DNA of 64,000 nucleotides from Taenia hydatigena (taxonomy: Eukaryota; Platyhelminthes; Cestoda; Cyclophyllidea; Taeniidae): positions 7,204,140-7,268,139 of the forward strand of contig JADWOT020000002.1 of assembly GCA_036345935.2 (NCBI GenBank), given 5' to 3'. Positions 23,868 to 37,600 of the stretch are shown here, in pieces. Within the stretch, counting starts at the first letter, position 1; each line of letters starts with the position of its first letter. The notes beneath the pieces are model-generated. The model had not been told where the DNA came from, did not search any database, and was given only the letters and a program-made list of their open reading frames with translations. The position numbers were made by a program, and so were the translations under genes.

Positions 23868-25300
23868 GCCTCACTTAATCTAAAATGCGTAGTATTTTGC
23901 CATGTTGTTAAGAGCATGTCTTCACTTGACAACCGAGATGGTGCTTGTACACGACAGTGGTGCGCACTTGGAGAGCGATACCGCCGATTGGCTAGGGACT
24001 GAAAGAGGCTTCGTGGTAGTAAGAAGTATAGTGATGGTGATACCATGTGGCGAATGTGTGGTGATGGTGAATGCGTGGGTATCTTTGCCGAACTCTAAAT
24101 GCATTAAGCCTGGAGGTAAGGCAGATGGTAAGATGTGAAAGGCGGTGAGAGGTAGAGGGTTGGAAATTATGCTTGCGACGAAATCAGTATCCGACTTCTT
24201 CCGTGTGAAGTTTTCATGGTTAGTACTGATATAGCTCGGACTGTGAATAAGAACTGACATTGTTTCACTGGTTCTACACGGGTCATGGGGAAGGGCGGAG
24301 GCAGGCATAGAGGAAATGTGGGTGAAGTAGAGGGCACTAGCTCTCTATTGGTTGACATTGTAACGGTTGTCAAACTAGACATCACACATCGGGCTCATAA
24401 TATCTAAGCTAATATTTGCTACGTCAGGCTTTTCCATGCTATGTAAAGGCAAGCTAAGCCACGCCAAGTCTTTGGCCATCGTGTCACACCACTTTGGCAA
24501 GGAAGAATAGAGTAGAGGCGTTTTATTCAAGGTAGCATTCAATGCGGCTCATAGAATGCTGCAGAATATGACCCTGCCTCAGCACGTTCGCCAATGTACC
24601 ACTCCGAGCTTTGACTACGTCCACAGGGCTGTAGAGGCCTTCCTTCTCACTCTCACTGCCTTCATCGCTGTCACCTCTCTCCACGACATTGTGGACCACA
24701 CACATGGGAGGCAAATTATTGCTCCGCTTTTGGATGCACAGGATGCAGCCAGATGGCTTCCTTCTGCCCCGTTCCACTCACAAGCGTTGGGTTGACAAGC
24801 AGCATGACGGTGCAAGAGAGAAGGAATCGCGCCCAATGCTTTCACACAATATTGTTTGCCATGTCCTCGTTTGCTTTGTGATTTTACCAAGACTACTAGG
24901 GTGTCCTGAGTTGAGTTTTGTAATAATGAAGAAACATCAGGTTAAGACAGGCTGCTGAAACTGACTTAAATAAGTTCTTATGCACCACATTGAGGTGAGT
25001 GGAAAAAAGGAGAGGCTTTGTCTGAGCTTCAGCTAATCAGCTCTATTGCACTTGAGATTCACCAAAGTACTCCTTTTCTAGCCGCAAGCGCGACAAATGG
25101 GTAAACTTAGACGATTTATGATTTGAGCTTTCAATTATATCAAAAGGCGAAAAGATGTATAAAATTTGCAATTTTCGCATGGATCACGTTGGTGCACCAG
25201 AATAGGCAACGATGAAGCTAAAGTGAATTTTGCTGTAGCGCAGCGTGTTTTGCGCTTAAAAAGGGATAAATTGTTGCCTTGTAGGTTTTCGTGACTATCT
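23868..25300 (+). repeat. Dispersed repeat D1 (about 1.4 kb)
   Basis: This unit is similar along its length to 56,118-57,435 in the same orientation. Anchors are GATGGTGCTTGTACACGACA (about 23,938) against GATGGTGCATGTACACGACA, TTCGTGGTAGTAAG in both, ACACATGGGAGGCAAATTA (about 24,700) against GCACATGGGAGGCAAATTA, and TCTGAGCTTCAGCTAATCAG in both near the 3' end. Open frames of up to 128 codons occur on both strands but are not conserved between the two copies. No terminal inverted repeats, poly(A) or long terminal repeats were recognised. Confidence 0.75.
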
Positions 25301-27944
25301 TCTTTAACGTCACATCACGGTTTTATTTAAAAACACTGTGTCGGTAGTCATGTGCTCAACTTCACAGCTGTAGAATCGATATCAGTGGGGCATGATCGTG
25401 ACAATCACTCTAGTCTGCGTGCATGGATGCAACACAATTGGGTCCGATTTCGCTTGTACAAGTGCAGAAGCTTAGTTCACTCGAAAATCACCCTTGGCAC
25501 CAGCAATGATCACCGCAAAACTTACAGCTTTCCCTTTAACCACTTGTATGTGTTAAAAAGATGCATGCCTGCATCGCAGTGAGAATGACTATTCACTTCA
25601 GCATGCGCAGGTAATTTGTAGTTCTGGTAGGAAAAGAGAGTGCGCAGGACTAAAGTAGGCTAGCCAACCAGTGAAAGATGGCCTGATACTTGACTTCGAG
25701 TTCGCCGATTATTATCTAGAAGTGATGACACTGTCTTTCGTTGTCACCAACTACAGCTACTTATTCATGTTTTCTTATTGAGCAACATAAAGTGAAATGA
25801 AATAAGAAAGCACATTGCTCTGCATATGTGGCAGGCTTCGGTCGATCGGAGGGTGTACTGATTTTCTGGTGATATTTTCGCAACCTCGGCATCTTTAATA
25901 CGTCCGTTTTATTAATGGCGTCACCAATTCTGCCAAACATTTGAATAGGAGATAAAAGAACATCAAGGGAGATTGATTGGAGGTTCAAATACATGTGTTC
26001 ACCCATCTAATCAAGTTTAAAGTGCAAAATTTGTCTTGGGCAGTCGGAGTGATGCTTATTCGACTTGTTATATAGCGCAACAATAAAATAAATATGTTTG
26101 AAAGCTTTGCCTCACTGGACTATCAGTTCTAATAAAATGGGTTCCAGCTAGCAAGAAACTCACTTGAGACTTGTGTATTTAGCTAAAGGAACTAGTTGTG
26201 CCAAATGTCAGCAAAGCAGAAGAGTCCAAGGCAGCACTGCAAGCTCGCATTGTGATGCAGGTAACACGGCAAAAGAAAAATAGCCATGGAAATTACATGA
26301 GTGCTGCCTCCTGCTTCAAATATTCTGTGCAGTAAAGGCGTATTTTTCAGACCCTATTTAAAAGGGAATGAAGTTGGGAGCAGTTCGTGTGGGGCACCGA
26401 AACTATGGATGAGGAGCAAAGCACTGTGGATTCTCTCTAAAATAGACAATCGAACACTCATTGATGTGTGGTTAAATGAAGTCACTGTGAAGCAAATAAC
26501 TGCTCCAAATCTTTGTAAAACACAGACAGCATGCATTGTTTGTGAAATTCCTTTCCTATAGATAGCGTCGTCTGGCGTATAATCGCTGCGCATTTCGTTG
26601 ACATTGAAAATCTGCAACACTTTCACCTTTGCTACGAGTGTTTAAGCTGAGCAATGACATTTGCAAAATGCGTTTGCTTTGCATCTTTTATCAAATGATT
26701 CTTCGGATCTAGGTGCCACAAAATGCCCACTTGTACCTGGAAACTATCTGTCTATGTGAATTCCTAAAATGCTACGGTTGTCTGGCTGATGCAGAAATGC
26801 ATCCTCTATCTTCGTACTCACTTCGTTGTACTAAATGCAAGATGATTTATAGCGATTTCGAAAGCCTGTCTCAACTTGACCCTATTTTCGTGAGCCACAA
26901 AGGACAATTTGCAGATCTTACCACCCCCAGTTACAAGTAAAGCGTTCGCCTATTGCCTTTCCAAGCATTTGTAAGCTAAAAATGCTAGCGATAACAGTGG
27001 TGTGATAAAATGTCGAGAAAGAAGGCCTAAGTGCATCAAATTCTAAGATATTGAAATGCTTGATAAATCTAATTTTATCCTAAATCTAGAGGCAGACAGC
27101 ATAGTCTATGCGGTTCAGCTGTCTCAACATCTAGCAATGAATACCCGGTGCAATGTTGACAGTGCTGGAACCATTTCCCGACCTCCTTCACAGCATGTGA
27201 TGGCAGTTAGTTCTAACACCAAGTCGCATACGGTTTTGATGAACATCGGACCAAATTGTTGTCGTGTGTAGTGCAAGCAGCGATAAAGACAAAGAGACAC
27301 GTGGATAAAGCTGAAACTGCGCGCTCATGTGTCGAGGTGTAGTATGGCCATAGTACAGTCTCCAGTTCCTCCACCACCCTCACTTATGTGTCAGTCAGTG
27401 CTTTAAAGAGTGAAAAGGTAGGAAACAGCGAAATAAAGACGTTAAGATGCATCAACCACCGTGCAGCATAGGACGTGCTGTTACTTTCCTGGACTGTCTC
27501 CTTTTCTGGCTCTTGACCTAAGAACTATTTTTCCACTGTCACATCAGACTGCTCAGATTCTAACAAAACAGGGAAAGCACAAATCGGTTGCACCTGTGAA
27601 GTCCTGAGTCAACTGTTGAAACATCAAGGCAGTTGTGTTCCAGCGGCAACACCATGTTTAGCACTACGAGGGCAGATTCATCACATTGGTGGCATTTCTA
27701 CTATTAAAAGATGAACCAATGAAATGCCAGCGAAATTCTCATTAACCAGTGGGAATGCTTTGCTTTAATTGCTTCAGATCTAGTGCTTCCTGAGGTCACG
27801 CACTCAACTCTTGCAGAAGCTGTTAAAATTGGTAAGCATGTGGATTTTCATTGGTCACTCCAGCAATCCAGCTATACGCTAACTTCAATAAAGTAAAGCT
27901 TCGTTAAATAAGGCAGAGTAATAAGCTTTCCACGAGTTTTAATC
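25301..27944. other. Stretch without a recognised gene
   Basis: No supported gene. A 75-codon + strand frame (26,713-26,940) preceded by CTAG contains CTKCK and ends close to a TAAAG, which hints at a zinc-knuckle-like CxxC pair, but a second metal-binding pair is missing. Frames at 26,301-26,561 (+) and 26,354-26,626 (-) overlap each other and show no motif. Confidence 0.4.
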
Positions 27945-28171
27945 GCAACTACTGATAAACTACTACCGGATGCTCTACTACCCCTATCTCTACCCACACA
28001 GCTATCATTCTCCTCTTTTTTTCTCTTTATATTCACTAATTACAATTTTACTTGTTTTATTACTTCCCTGTCCCCATAAATGATTAATTGCACTTTTCTT
28101 CTCATTTCCTTCTTTCTTTCTCACCTTTCTCACCTGATTTGCAAACTTTCAGTCACTCTGGTCATATCGCT
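27945..28171 (+). repeat. Pyrimidine-rich element E1, left part
   Basis: This segment matches the reverse complement of about 58,531-58,785. Shared strings include ATGCTCTACTAC, ATCTCTACCCA, TTCTTTCTTTCTCACC and CATATC-CTCAAT. It is strongly pyrimidine-rich on the + strand. The match stops abruptly around 28,171, where repeat copy C begins. Confidence 0.7.
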
Positions 28172-31100
28172 CAATACACGCTTTCCAAATTTGCTCTTGA
28201 GGCTGTACAATTGGACTATGGAGCTATCGTAGTGTCGATGTGAGTACTTTATTTTCTCAACTTCGATAGTACTTCTTACTAAAGTTGTCACGCCAAGGAA
28301 CCGCTTCTCATAAGTACTTGATTGCCGCACAGCATGCGAGTTGTTTTCAGTTTGTTGTGGCAACAGGATTTGTACTGAGTCGTGTGTTGCTGCACAAATC
28401 TGCCCATTCAGAACAGTAAGGATGGTGCAGATTTAATGTGCTTCTGGTTTTTTGAGCGGAAATTACCATTTTTAAACATTGCGGTGGGTGGAATGTAGCG
28501 ATGGATGTTCTTGTTAGACAGACTGTAGGTTCGAGTGCAGTTAGCAGTGGTTCTGTAGCTGCTGTTTCGGATGTTGTTTTTCGCTTCTTTTGATATGGAT
28601 TTCAGGCCCTGACAGGCAAAACCATTCTTCCATTTGACCACATTGTCGCGAGTGACCCACCAAGGTTACAAAACAGATTGTCTTAGATTTGTCTAGCGGG
28701 ACGCATTGAGTCCTATCCTGCGACATTTGAAACTTTTGTTGTACAATCGTATGGTCGACACTGCTTTGCTGGTCTGATTTTTGGAGTCGTCTATTTCGTT
28801 GTCGCGAAGTGCAGCATCCCGGCCACTGCGTCATTAGAGGATGGCCTATTGCAGTCCTGGATTTCTGGCTGGCTGTTATTTTGTCTCATCTCACGAGTTT
28901 CGTCCTCATTATTTAATTGTTGGATGCTTCAGATGCAGCGCAAATGGAAAATTTGTGCAGAGACATTCATGGAGATGCTTTCACTGCTGCCTGTTAAAAG
29001 ACCTTCCATGAGCTGCACTTAGTGCACTTCTTCACCATTAATGCCGATTTGCGGAAATGTTGTAATGATAAGGATAGGTGCCTTTTGGTGGTAAGCAACT
29101 GCCCTTTTGAGCCTTCCCTTCTCTGCAGCTATTTTAGCCGGGCCGGATCGTTTCATCGTCTTTAATTTGGTTTTCAAGTGGAGACGCAATTGTCTGAGTT
29201 AATGTGGAATAGTACAATCGTTATTGCAGTCCCTTATTAAGTTAGCCATCCGACGCGAAGTTAGCCTCTCCTGACTCTGTAATGTCCGCTGAATTCACAA
29301 CTTTGCCTTTTAGAGGATTTCTCGGAGTGCCATTCGAAGGCATTTTCTTAAATATTCGTTCTCTTCTTATCCGCCTCCCTATCTAACAACAATCATGGTC
29401 TTCAGCCGTGGGATGCTAAAATCTTGTTAATCCTACCTCAAAACCGTAACAAAGCGTAGATGTTCTCATTGCAGACGTGCTACTTCCTTTTTGGGTGAGT
29501 TTCGTCCACGAATGGAAGCGGAGTTGCCTCCAAGCGTACTTGAATCACTGAGAAGTTATTGTCCGATCCGCAATTAACCTTTGGCATGGACCCCAAAACC
29601 GTAGTGATAACATAGTGCATGCAACTTTGTGGTAGAGAACTGTTTGTAGGATTTTCGGATGAAAGGAGATATGGTTGCAAGCAGTCCTTCTCCACTGCTC
29701 AGTGATGCATTTTTCGGAAAGGAATATGATCCAAATCTGCCAAGAAGTAAGGAAAGACCTCCACAAGGGAATCGAAATTGGCTGGTGAGATTTGTTATCT
29801 GTGAGACATTAGAACTTCTTGCTGGCAATAGACAGAGTGCTTGGAGCTTCTGCCAAAGTGAGGCATTTTTCATCACAGCCCTGCCTCATGGAAAGGTGAA
29901 GCATGTTCAGTTATCTTACAACATGATTCCGCCGCTATTGTTTGCTCCTCTAGAATACAAGCCCATGTATTTTGCAGACTCTTTTGGAAGTAGTTGTTGG
30001 TACTCAGTGAGGCCTATTTTATAAAGGAATAAAATCTATATCCGCGGCAAGATTCATTGCTGGTAATGCACACAGCGAAATGAACTTCGTACTTGTCATC
30101 TAACCTGACTAGTGTTTCCGATTTACTCATTTTGCGGGTGTGCTATCGTTCTTTTTATTTGCACAAAAGTGGTAGACGACTGCAGTAGCATCTCTCTAAT
30201 TGTTTGGAAAACATGTTGCCACCCTTACAACGAATGACTCGCGTAACTAAAATGGGGTTTCTGCTTACTTGGGCATAACTTCTGAGTTAATTGATTTGCT
30301 TTTTAAAGGATTCATTTGGCGAGGCAGCCATAATTACAATCCATTACCCTTTTCAACGAGACTGGCTTACAGATCTTTTTGTTATAATGCGTTTTTAATT
30401 CCAAAGCCGAAAATCAATCCAGCACGCATCATTTCTATGCCAGTCTTATTTTGTCTTCCAAATTTGAATATGTTCCACACGTGATAGTAAGATGCTGAAA
30501 AGCTAGTGATCCGCTCTTTGGGGGTTGCGGAGGGTGGGCACGAGGTAGTGCCCTCCTCCCCACCCCTCTCTTTCGCCATGCTCTTCCTTTCCCATGTCCC
30601 ACCCTATTTTCGTACGGTCTTGCTTCCCAGCATTCTGTGCTAAACATGTGGTTTCAGGTCCTGTCTGTTGTCGCGTTTCACGGGTTTGAAGAGCCTTCGT
30701 ATTGCAAGCTGACTAGCCTCAACCGTTTCATAAAAGGCACGGTGTCGGATGGCCTCGAGTAGGCAGGGCTTGGTCGTGATTCCTGCTTAGCATTCATCAA
30801 GGACATGATCAGGCCCCAATTCGTCATGTCCAAAGGCGGTAATGAGCTTGCCTGCTGGTGGAAAATGAGAGCTGATTTAATTCAAAGTTGAGAGCCAAGA
30901 TGCTGCACTCGCATTGCAGCCCTTTAACCTAGTCGTTGAGCAGGTATAGGCGTAGCGTAGGAGCAGTAACGAATTCGAGCTGTAGTGTCATGCTGGTCGA
31001 TTAATGCCATTTCTGTGCTTTATACTTCATGGGTATGGGTGAACGCATGAATTTTACAGTGCGCTGCAAATTAAAGCGAACCAATGGGTTTGAGCCCGCC

Positions 31101-31341
31101 TGAATATGCATTTGAATACCCATCTATTTTTCGTCATATAAATCCTAATAAAATCATTTATAGGCAAAATATGATGGCTTCTGGAGCTCTGAGGGAAGGG
31201 GAACAGCAAGAGAAGCAGACGTGACACTCAAATGGCATGTTGTTAGCGTGCGAGACCGCGCCTATTAACTGTCGCATTACTCCACTTTCAATGCTTTGTA
31301 TTTTTTCTGCTTTTCTCAACTTGCATTTTGTTATATGACGT
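28172..31341 (+). repeat. Long unclassified repeat, copy C, nested in E1 (about 3.2 kb)
   Basis: This copy corresponds to about 11,480-14,718 of copy A, so it lacks the first 1.8 kb of the A/B unit but shares its 3' end (GCATTTTGTTATATGACG). It is flanked on both sides by parts of the pyrimidine-rich element E1, so it sits inside that element. A 121-codon + strand frame (29,659-30,024) is open here but is interrupted by stops at the homologous place in A and not maintained in B. 5' truncation with a fixed 3' end would fit a LINE-like insertion, but no polymerase or endonuclease motif was seen. Confidence 0.75.
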
Positions 31342-31650
31342 CCTTCCCTTCCCTCTGTGCATATTGCCTTCTTTTCTCTCCCCCAATCCGTCTTACAACC
31401 ACTACTCGTGCAACGTTGTTTCCTCTCTTCCTTTTCTCCTCTTTCTTTTCTTCCCAACGTATGTTTTTCTTCCGTTGGCAAGAATGTATTCTCGTTTTTT
31501 ATCCTTCATTTTTCTTTCTTTCCTTTTTACTTCTACATCTACTGCTGGCATCTTCCATTGCTTTTCGTACTTATATTTCCATTTGCGAGTTATCGACAGC
31601 AAAACATCTTTTCCTTATAGGGCAAAGATTATGCCTTATGAAGTAGTCAC
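31337..31650 (+). repeat. Pyrimidine-rich element E1, right part
   Basis: This segment resumes the match to the reverse complement of E2 (about 58,090-58,422): GACGTCCTTCCCTTCCCTCT against GACGTTCTTCCATTCTGCCT, a CTCGTGCAAC / CTTGTGCAAC pair, and CCATTTGCGAGTTA against CCATTTACGAGTTA. The frames of 66-133 codons here are by-products of the low-complexity Phe/Ser/Leu-coding sequence and are not counted as genes. Confidence 0.7.
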
Positions 31651-34600
31651 AGTGGCAACGCTTTTAGCCCTAGCAGTAACCATTTACCCATCTCTACTAT
31701 TGCTGCAAATTCTGTCTGTCAACCTGTGACAGAGTTGGTTGGGCGAACAGGTGGGTCTGTGTGCTAGCATGGAAGGAGCTTCACTTGGGCTTAGACACTT
31801 CACCTACCTACCCCTACCTGCAGAAGTCCTTGAGCCACCCACGTTGGTGAGGTATCTGGTAAGTGATTGATGCCATTTCTTAGTGATGTAAACAATTCAG
31901 GAATAGCCATACGTTCGTCGAATGCACCACTTCGTTTATCGGACTCTTAACCGTTTGTACGGTATAAGCGAACGAGAATAGGATGGTTTGGTGGGAGCGG
32001 TGCGCACAATGAAGTCACTACCGTAACCAAGCGTTTGCAATATCAAAAAGGTGATGAAGTCGGGTGTTTATGCTGTTCCACAAGCAACGACAAGCCCTTC
32101 ACACTGACACCACTTTTAGGTTTTGCTCATAAGTTGATTTCTCTTCTGTGAATGTCCGATTTATTATCCTGGTTGAAATCGGTCACGATAATGCACCTAA
32201 TGGTTCACATAGCAATTTCACTTGGCCCAAAATTTAGTAAGCGTGCCTATCATTCATGACACGAACGGATAATTACGATCTAAAAGGTCGGTAGATAGTG
32301 ACAAGGAGGAAAGCCAAAAGGCTCTTCTGGCTCGGAAACTCGATCATTAATAGCCCTCAGAAAGACCAATCCTCTCCACTATTTTGCTGACCAAACTGCT
32401 GCATGGCCAATCAGTTATCTACGAACCTCCGCCTTCCTCGATGGTTTGCGGCTTTCCGACAACAATGGTCTCAAGAGGACAAGGAAGAGCTTCGGATATG
32501 GAAGTCACTTTAAAACGCTGATGTGCTTTTAGAACCAAATGAAGGGTCTTGGCAACCCCAAAAACAGCAGCAGTCAATAAGTGGTCCAGATGGACGACGC
32601 TTATGCAGATTCGGAGGTTGCTGCAGTCACCTTAATGGAAGAGGGGCCAGTGTTGTTGCACTAATTCTTACCATTCTAGTACGCCATGTTAGGGCGTTCC
32701 ATGCTAAAATTGGCAGACATTTTTCCGCCATTTTGCCTGACAGCAATACTGACTGACTAAAAATGGCCATTGAATGGGCCACGCTTGGTTTCCGAACATT
32801 ACCCTCGGCGTGATCCATGGCGCTACCGATTGCAACTGAGCGATTCTGTACTGTGCTGTCAAAAACGGTAGTGCCTGCGACAGTAATCGATGAAGATAGT
32901 TTGATTTCTCGTTCACCTGCAAAACAAATGCATGGAAGATCTGTTTTAGGTTCTCTCATGGCAGCAGCATTGCCGACCATTGCCCGTCTAGAGAGCTATT
33001 GTAGAAGAGATAATATCTTTACATTCCATTTAGCAATAGTCCCCTCTTAGTGCCAGTAACTTCCTCTCAGACAGCACACATAAGCACGATCGTATCCCTC
33101 AACATAGACTATTTATCCCAGTCAGTAGTTAAATTCCACTGCTATTAACCAAAAATAATCTCCGTCGCGATGTGCATTTGCTTCGATTTTAATGTGATCG
33201 CGGACACTGCTCTTGCCTAAACGGCGGAGATGTCAACACCTCGCTAAGAGCATTGATCCAAGTGTGATTTTTTAGCTGCTCAGTTTCCCACTTGAGATCT
33301 AAATTGCTAAGAGAAATATAGACCAGGAGAAATGAGTAGATGTGGTGAAGAGGGGCGCTATATGCATGCAAATCAACCATGAAAATAGATCCATAAATGA
33401 TCGAGAATTGCCCGCGCATGTTTTTCGATGCAAGCATTATTAAAACTACCGAGTCCTGGCCGCGAAGCTCCGCCTGTTATGAAATACAGTTCCCAAATCA
33501 GGGAACAGCCAGCGGGATTTCGAAACACAACTCAGAGAAGCGAGATATAATCGCCGGTCTAGAATACTGAATTGTGACACCGCAAATCAGCTCCTGATGC
33601 AACATTGTTGCGAACCTGATGAGTTGTCTGGACGATATGACATTCATACAGCATAGATTTTGAACCGAGTTCTAATATCCATGAATGGGGTTCCCGGAGA
33701 GCGTCTGCGTGTTATCTTTCATGTGAAGTGGGAATATGTAGTGCGGCAATGAGCTAATCCAGTCTTCAGCATGATGCTGATGACTACTTCCGAAAAGACC
33801 GAGTTCGGCTGGAAAGCGTAAAGCTTATGGGGCTTTCTCTGGCGATGGAAATAAAGAGTGAGTTCAGTGATTCGAGCCAATCTTGAAGATTCGTAGGACT
33901 TTAGGAGAGGTTGGACCATCTGGCGCTGCCATTGATGCAGCAGATTCCTCGTTTATCTCTTTATTTTGACTCACACCCTATAAAATTGGGATGATTTGAT
34001 GAGGATAGGTTTATAGATAATCGTTATTAAGGCAGGTGAAGACCACGACATTTTCGTCCCGGAATTTTAATCACTACGAGGAGGGCTGACGAGGTCTCTA
34101 CCCTCAGATCTACGGCTAGCACGCACTTTTCTTGTTAGGATACATTCTAAAAATGTTATCAATTTGGTGTTAAAGTTTGAATAAGTCGCTTATGCCAGCT
34201 GAAGATGAAAGTCATGACAGGTTCCTGAGACAATTTCACAAACTTCATCCAGGAAGTATTGTCGTCATTTGTTCTATTCGAATGATCGAGTTAAACTGCC
34301 GACATTTTAATAAACATATCCTAATGGCAAAAATCCCTTGTACACGCAAAATTCATTGTTTTGTTCACGTAGCAGTTGTCTGGAGTGAAGGAAAACAAGG
34401 TTGCTTACGTGGTCCTAGTTTAGCGCTAAATGAGACTTCGCTGTGTATGACGAAATATTTGATATACTGGAATAGGATCCAATCCTTGGTTCCTTGTTTA
34501 TGTGCACCAATTTTGTAGAACTATTTCGGGTGTGCTTTGTGGCACACAAAGTCATGTAGTGTAGTCTGCTCTGCGAGCTTGACCGCTGTTTAAGGAAAGC

Positions 34601-37600
34601 CAACATGAATAGGTGGGAGGTGAAGCGTGACATGGCCTCCATTTACATCCGCTAAATAAATGACAAGCTTTTTGCAATGCATAGTGGACCTTCCAAAGGC
34701 AGAGGAATAGACCATGTGAAGGGTATTGCGGTTCTACTCTGCGTGGTATGCTGTATGGCATGAATCTGTTTCTCGATTATTCGCTGCCCTAATTACTCTT
34801 TAATAAGGCATGCTTATTTTCAGCAGTGGGTTATTGCAATTAATGCAATAGTGACAAAACCCATTTAATCTAAGAAGTACAAAGTTAGGGACTGTGGGAT
34901 TGTCGCATTTTTGGAATGGCGTCAGGACCATTGGACGCATCGACTTATCGGTTTCGTAAACACGTATCAAGTATGGTCGTATGCGTGTGCGATTTCTAAA
35001 ATGGAGGCATAGAAAACAACGGTTGCAACAATTAAACAATTATTTGTTTACACCTCTTTTTACCATGTGTATTCTATGAACTTTAAGAATATGTGAATAA
35101 TTCTCGCTTAAATAATCATTGCGCATGAACAACGAGTTTATAAATGCAGATTGAGTAAAGGTGGTAAGTACGTGGTCAATAGTGCATTTTGAAGTACTTC
35201 TTGCCAACAGGAAAAAGGCATGTTCATTTATATTCGATTTCTTCACTTTATACCTAACATTGCAATCGCCAAGTTTGCGATTACTCCTTATCAATCTCAT
35301 AATCTACGCACACTGCTAAAAATGAAATAAATAAATCTGCCTTTTTCATTTTAAACTGCTTGAGACATATTCCATGCTAATTTTATGCATGCAAGCTTTG
35401 CTTTTGACGAATGTGCATGAAAGTCATGATTGAGGGGTTATCAATGCCACCTAAAGAGAAGAAAAACTACTATTTTACAAAAACTTGCATGCTTATGGTA
35501 CAATGGCCTCCAAATCACAACCTCTTCTAACCAGTTTTCTTCTCAGGGCTGTCGTGATAAGGGTGGGGTAGAGAAGTCCTTAACTCACTTGCCTTGTTAT
35601 GGTTTGAAAGCTTTGCTATAGTTACTTGCTACCAACGTGCATGAGCAAGGAATATTGGGCAACAGCTTATGAGCCCAGGATAATTGACGAGGCAGTGAGG
35701 TGTTGAAGGCAATGCTAGCTGCCTTCTTGCAACTCCATAGAAATCGTCATTCTGTCCATGCCTAGCCCAGGTAATAACGCTCAACACTCTGGCACGGATT
35801 GTAATTGGACTAACCAGTCTCTCTGCAGAAGGCATGATAGGTACTGTCTCACAAGCTCAACGGAATTCGTCGGGGCTCCATCCCCACCTCGAATGTCATA
35901 GCACCTCATTATTGCCTTCCGGTCATTAAACCAGGGAAGAAGATTTCTTTGAGGCGAGTTTAGTGATGGTCAGAACGTCATTTTTGTGATCAATATTAGT
36001 GTGCTTCATATTGCTCAGTTCGGATGAATTTATCCAAGTAAAAGTCCACACACGCTGTATTGTGTGCTCCTCCAGTAAGGACGGAATACCTTTGATGGAG
36101 GTTTGTGCCGCACAAGAAGTTTTCATTAATCCCAAGTCATCCCTTTTTCACTAATGCTTAAAATTTAAGAAACGAACGAGTAATCTAACTCACCGCTCCA
36201 TGTTTATTTGAAGTGGGATTGTCGAGTATTCCGACCCAATTATCTTTTAAGCAATCGCCTTTTCACCTGGCAGCAACGAGGCAATGAGCTATAACACTTA
36301 ACTTCCACAGATTGCTTTAGGCAAAGACATTTGCCTGATTCTGCATACTGCGGTATCTGCACCACGTTTAACTGTGGGAAAGCTACACTCCAGCCATATT
36401 TTTAGGTTCTCTTTAATGTGGAGGATTCAGGTCGTTTACCTGTTGAGAACTTTATATCCACCAGTAAAGTAAAGCACGAAATCAACGAGAACATGTGTCG
36501 AACTCACAACTTGGGTAGAAATGACCGCAAAATACAAAGACTCTATTAAGAACCCATTCGCGCAGGCCTTTAGTCATCTAGAAATGTGCAACTCGATTTA
36601 GATTTTCTGTTAGTTTAATTGGTTACTTTATATCAGCGATGTCCGAACCCTCACCCTCGAATCAACAGTGTGGTAAATTAGTAGTGCAAAAGGACACTTT
36701 GGAATAAGCTCAGTTCCCAGGGAACTATGCAGATGCATTGTTTTCGCGGCGAACTGTGAGCTAAAAAGCCATTAGCTTGAGGCATTGCGCATTCCATGCA
36801 GGCGAAAATCCATCCTTGGCACTAATGGACTTCTCATATCAAGCGGAATCCAAAAGTAATGTTTTTGCCTAAAACTCTTCTCTAATAAGGCGGATTATAC
36901 CGACATACACATTATCGTGGCATCTAAGGTAAGAGGTCAAGCTAAGTTCGTGACGAAAAAGGACATCTGGTGCCAGTGCTTTGACATGAACTTTAGTGTG
37001 TGAAGTCGCACCACTGTGCCTGAGTGGATGCACACAGACGGGCGATTTAAAAGCTGCTTAATACACGTCTCTGAACCTCTACGAGATCTCGATTGCATAA
37101 GCGTTTGAACTTAAAAGGAGTCTATTAAGACAAGAGGGAGAACGAGTTGGCTTCCAAGACGTAACTACCTTACCACCTTTCCGAATTGGAAGTCCCTGTA
37201 GCTAATTTGGATCTCAAACTTTAACTGCCTATTGCTGCTGCTTACAAAAAGTATATGTAACGGATAGGTCAGCTCCTTCATGCCATTCAGAGTAATAATT
37301 CACTCTTAGGTGACGATGGATGTCGCTAGACTATGGTTCAAAGTAAACGAATTTAATGCACGAATATATCTATTTCTCACCCTTTATTTAATAGTCACAA
37401 CAAAGCACTTGAATAAAGTGGAATGCAGCAGAAGAAAAAAATGGCCGCACATGTGTCTAAGACATGATATATTAGACAAATGAAGGTAGACTCCAATTAC
37501 CCCTTAAGGAGTTCACTTCTACTCTTACAATAGCAGCGTACTATGGGGGGGCAGATAAGGGGTCCACCGGTCTGTTCAGCGTGACTAATCCTTAAGTCCC

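Noticed and set aside
23922..24308. 128-codon - strand frame in repeat D1
   Set aside because: The corresponding part of D2 reads differently and is shorter. The two copies share DNA but not a maintained protein.
26713..26940. 75-codon frame with CTKC that looked like a zinc finger
   Set aside because: Only one Cys pair is followed by a single His at an unsuitable distance. The C2H2 or CCHC pattern is not met.
29659..30024. 121-codon + strand frame inside repeat copy C, and a 100-codon - strand frame over the same bases
   Set aside because: At the homologous place copy A has stops and indels, and copy B is disrupted throughout. There is no sign that either frame is maintained.
31296..31729. 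Three overlapping + strand frames of 87-133 codons rich in Phe, Ser and Leu
   Set aside because: All three frames of the same pyrimidine-rich repeat segment (E1 right) are open at once, which is what low-complexity C/T DNA gives, not a gene.
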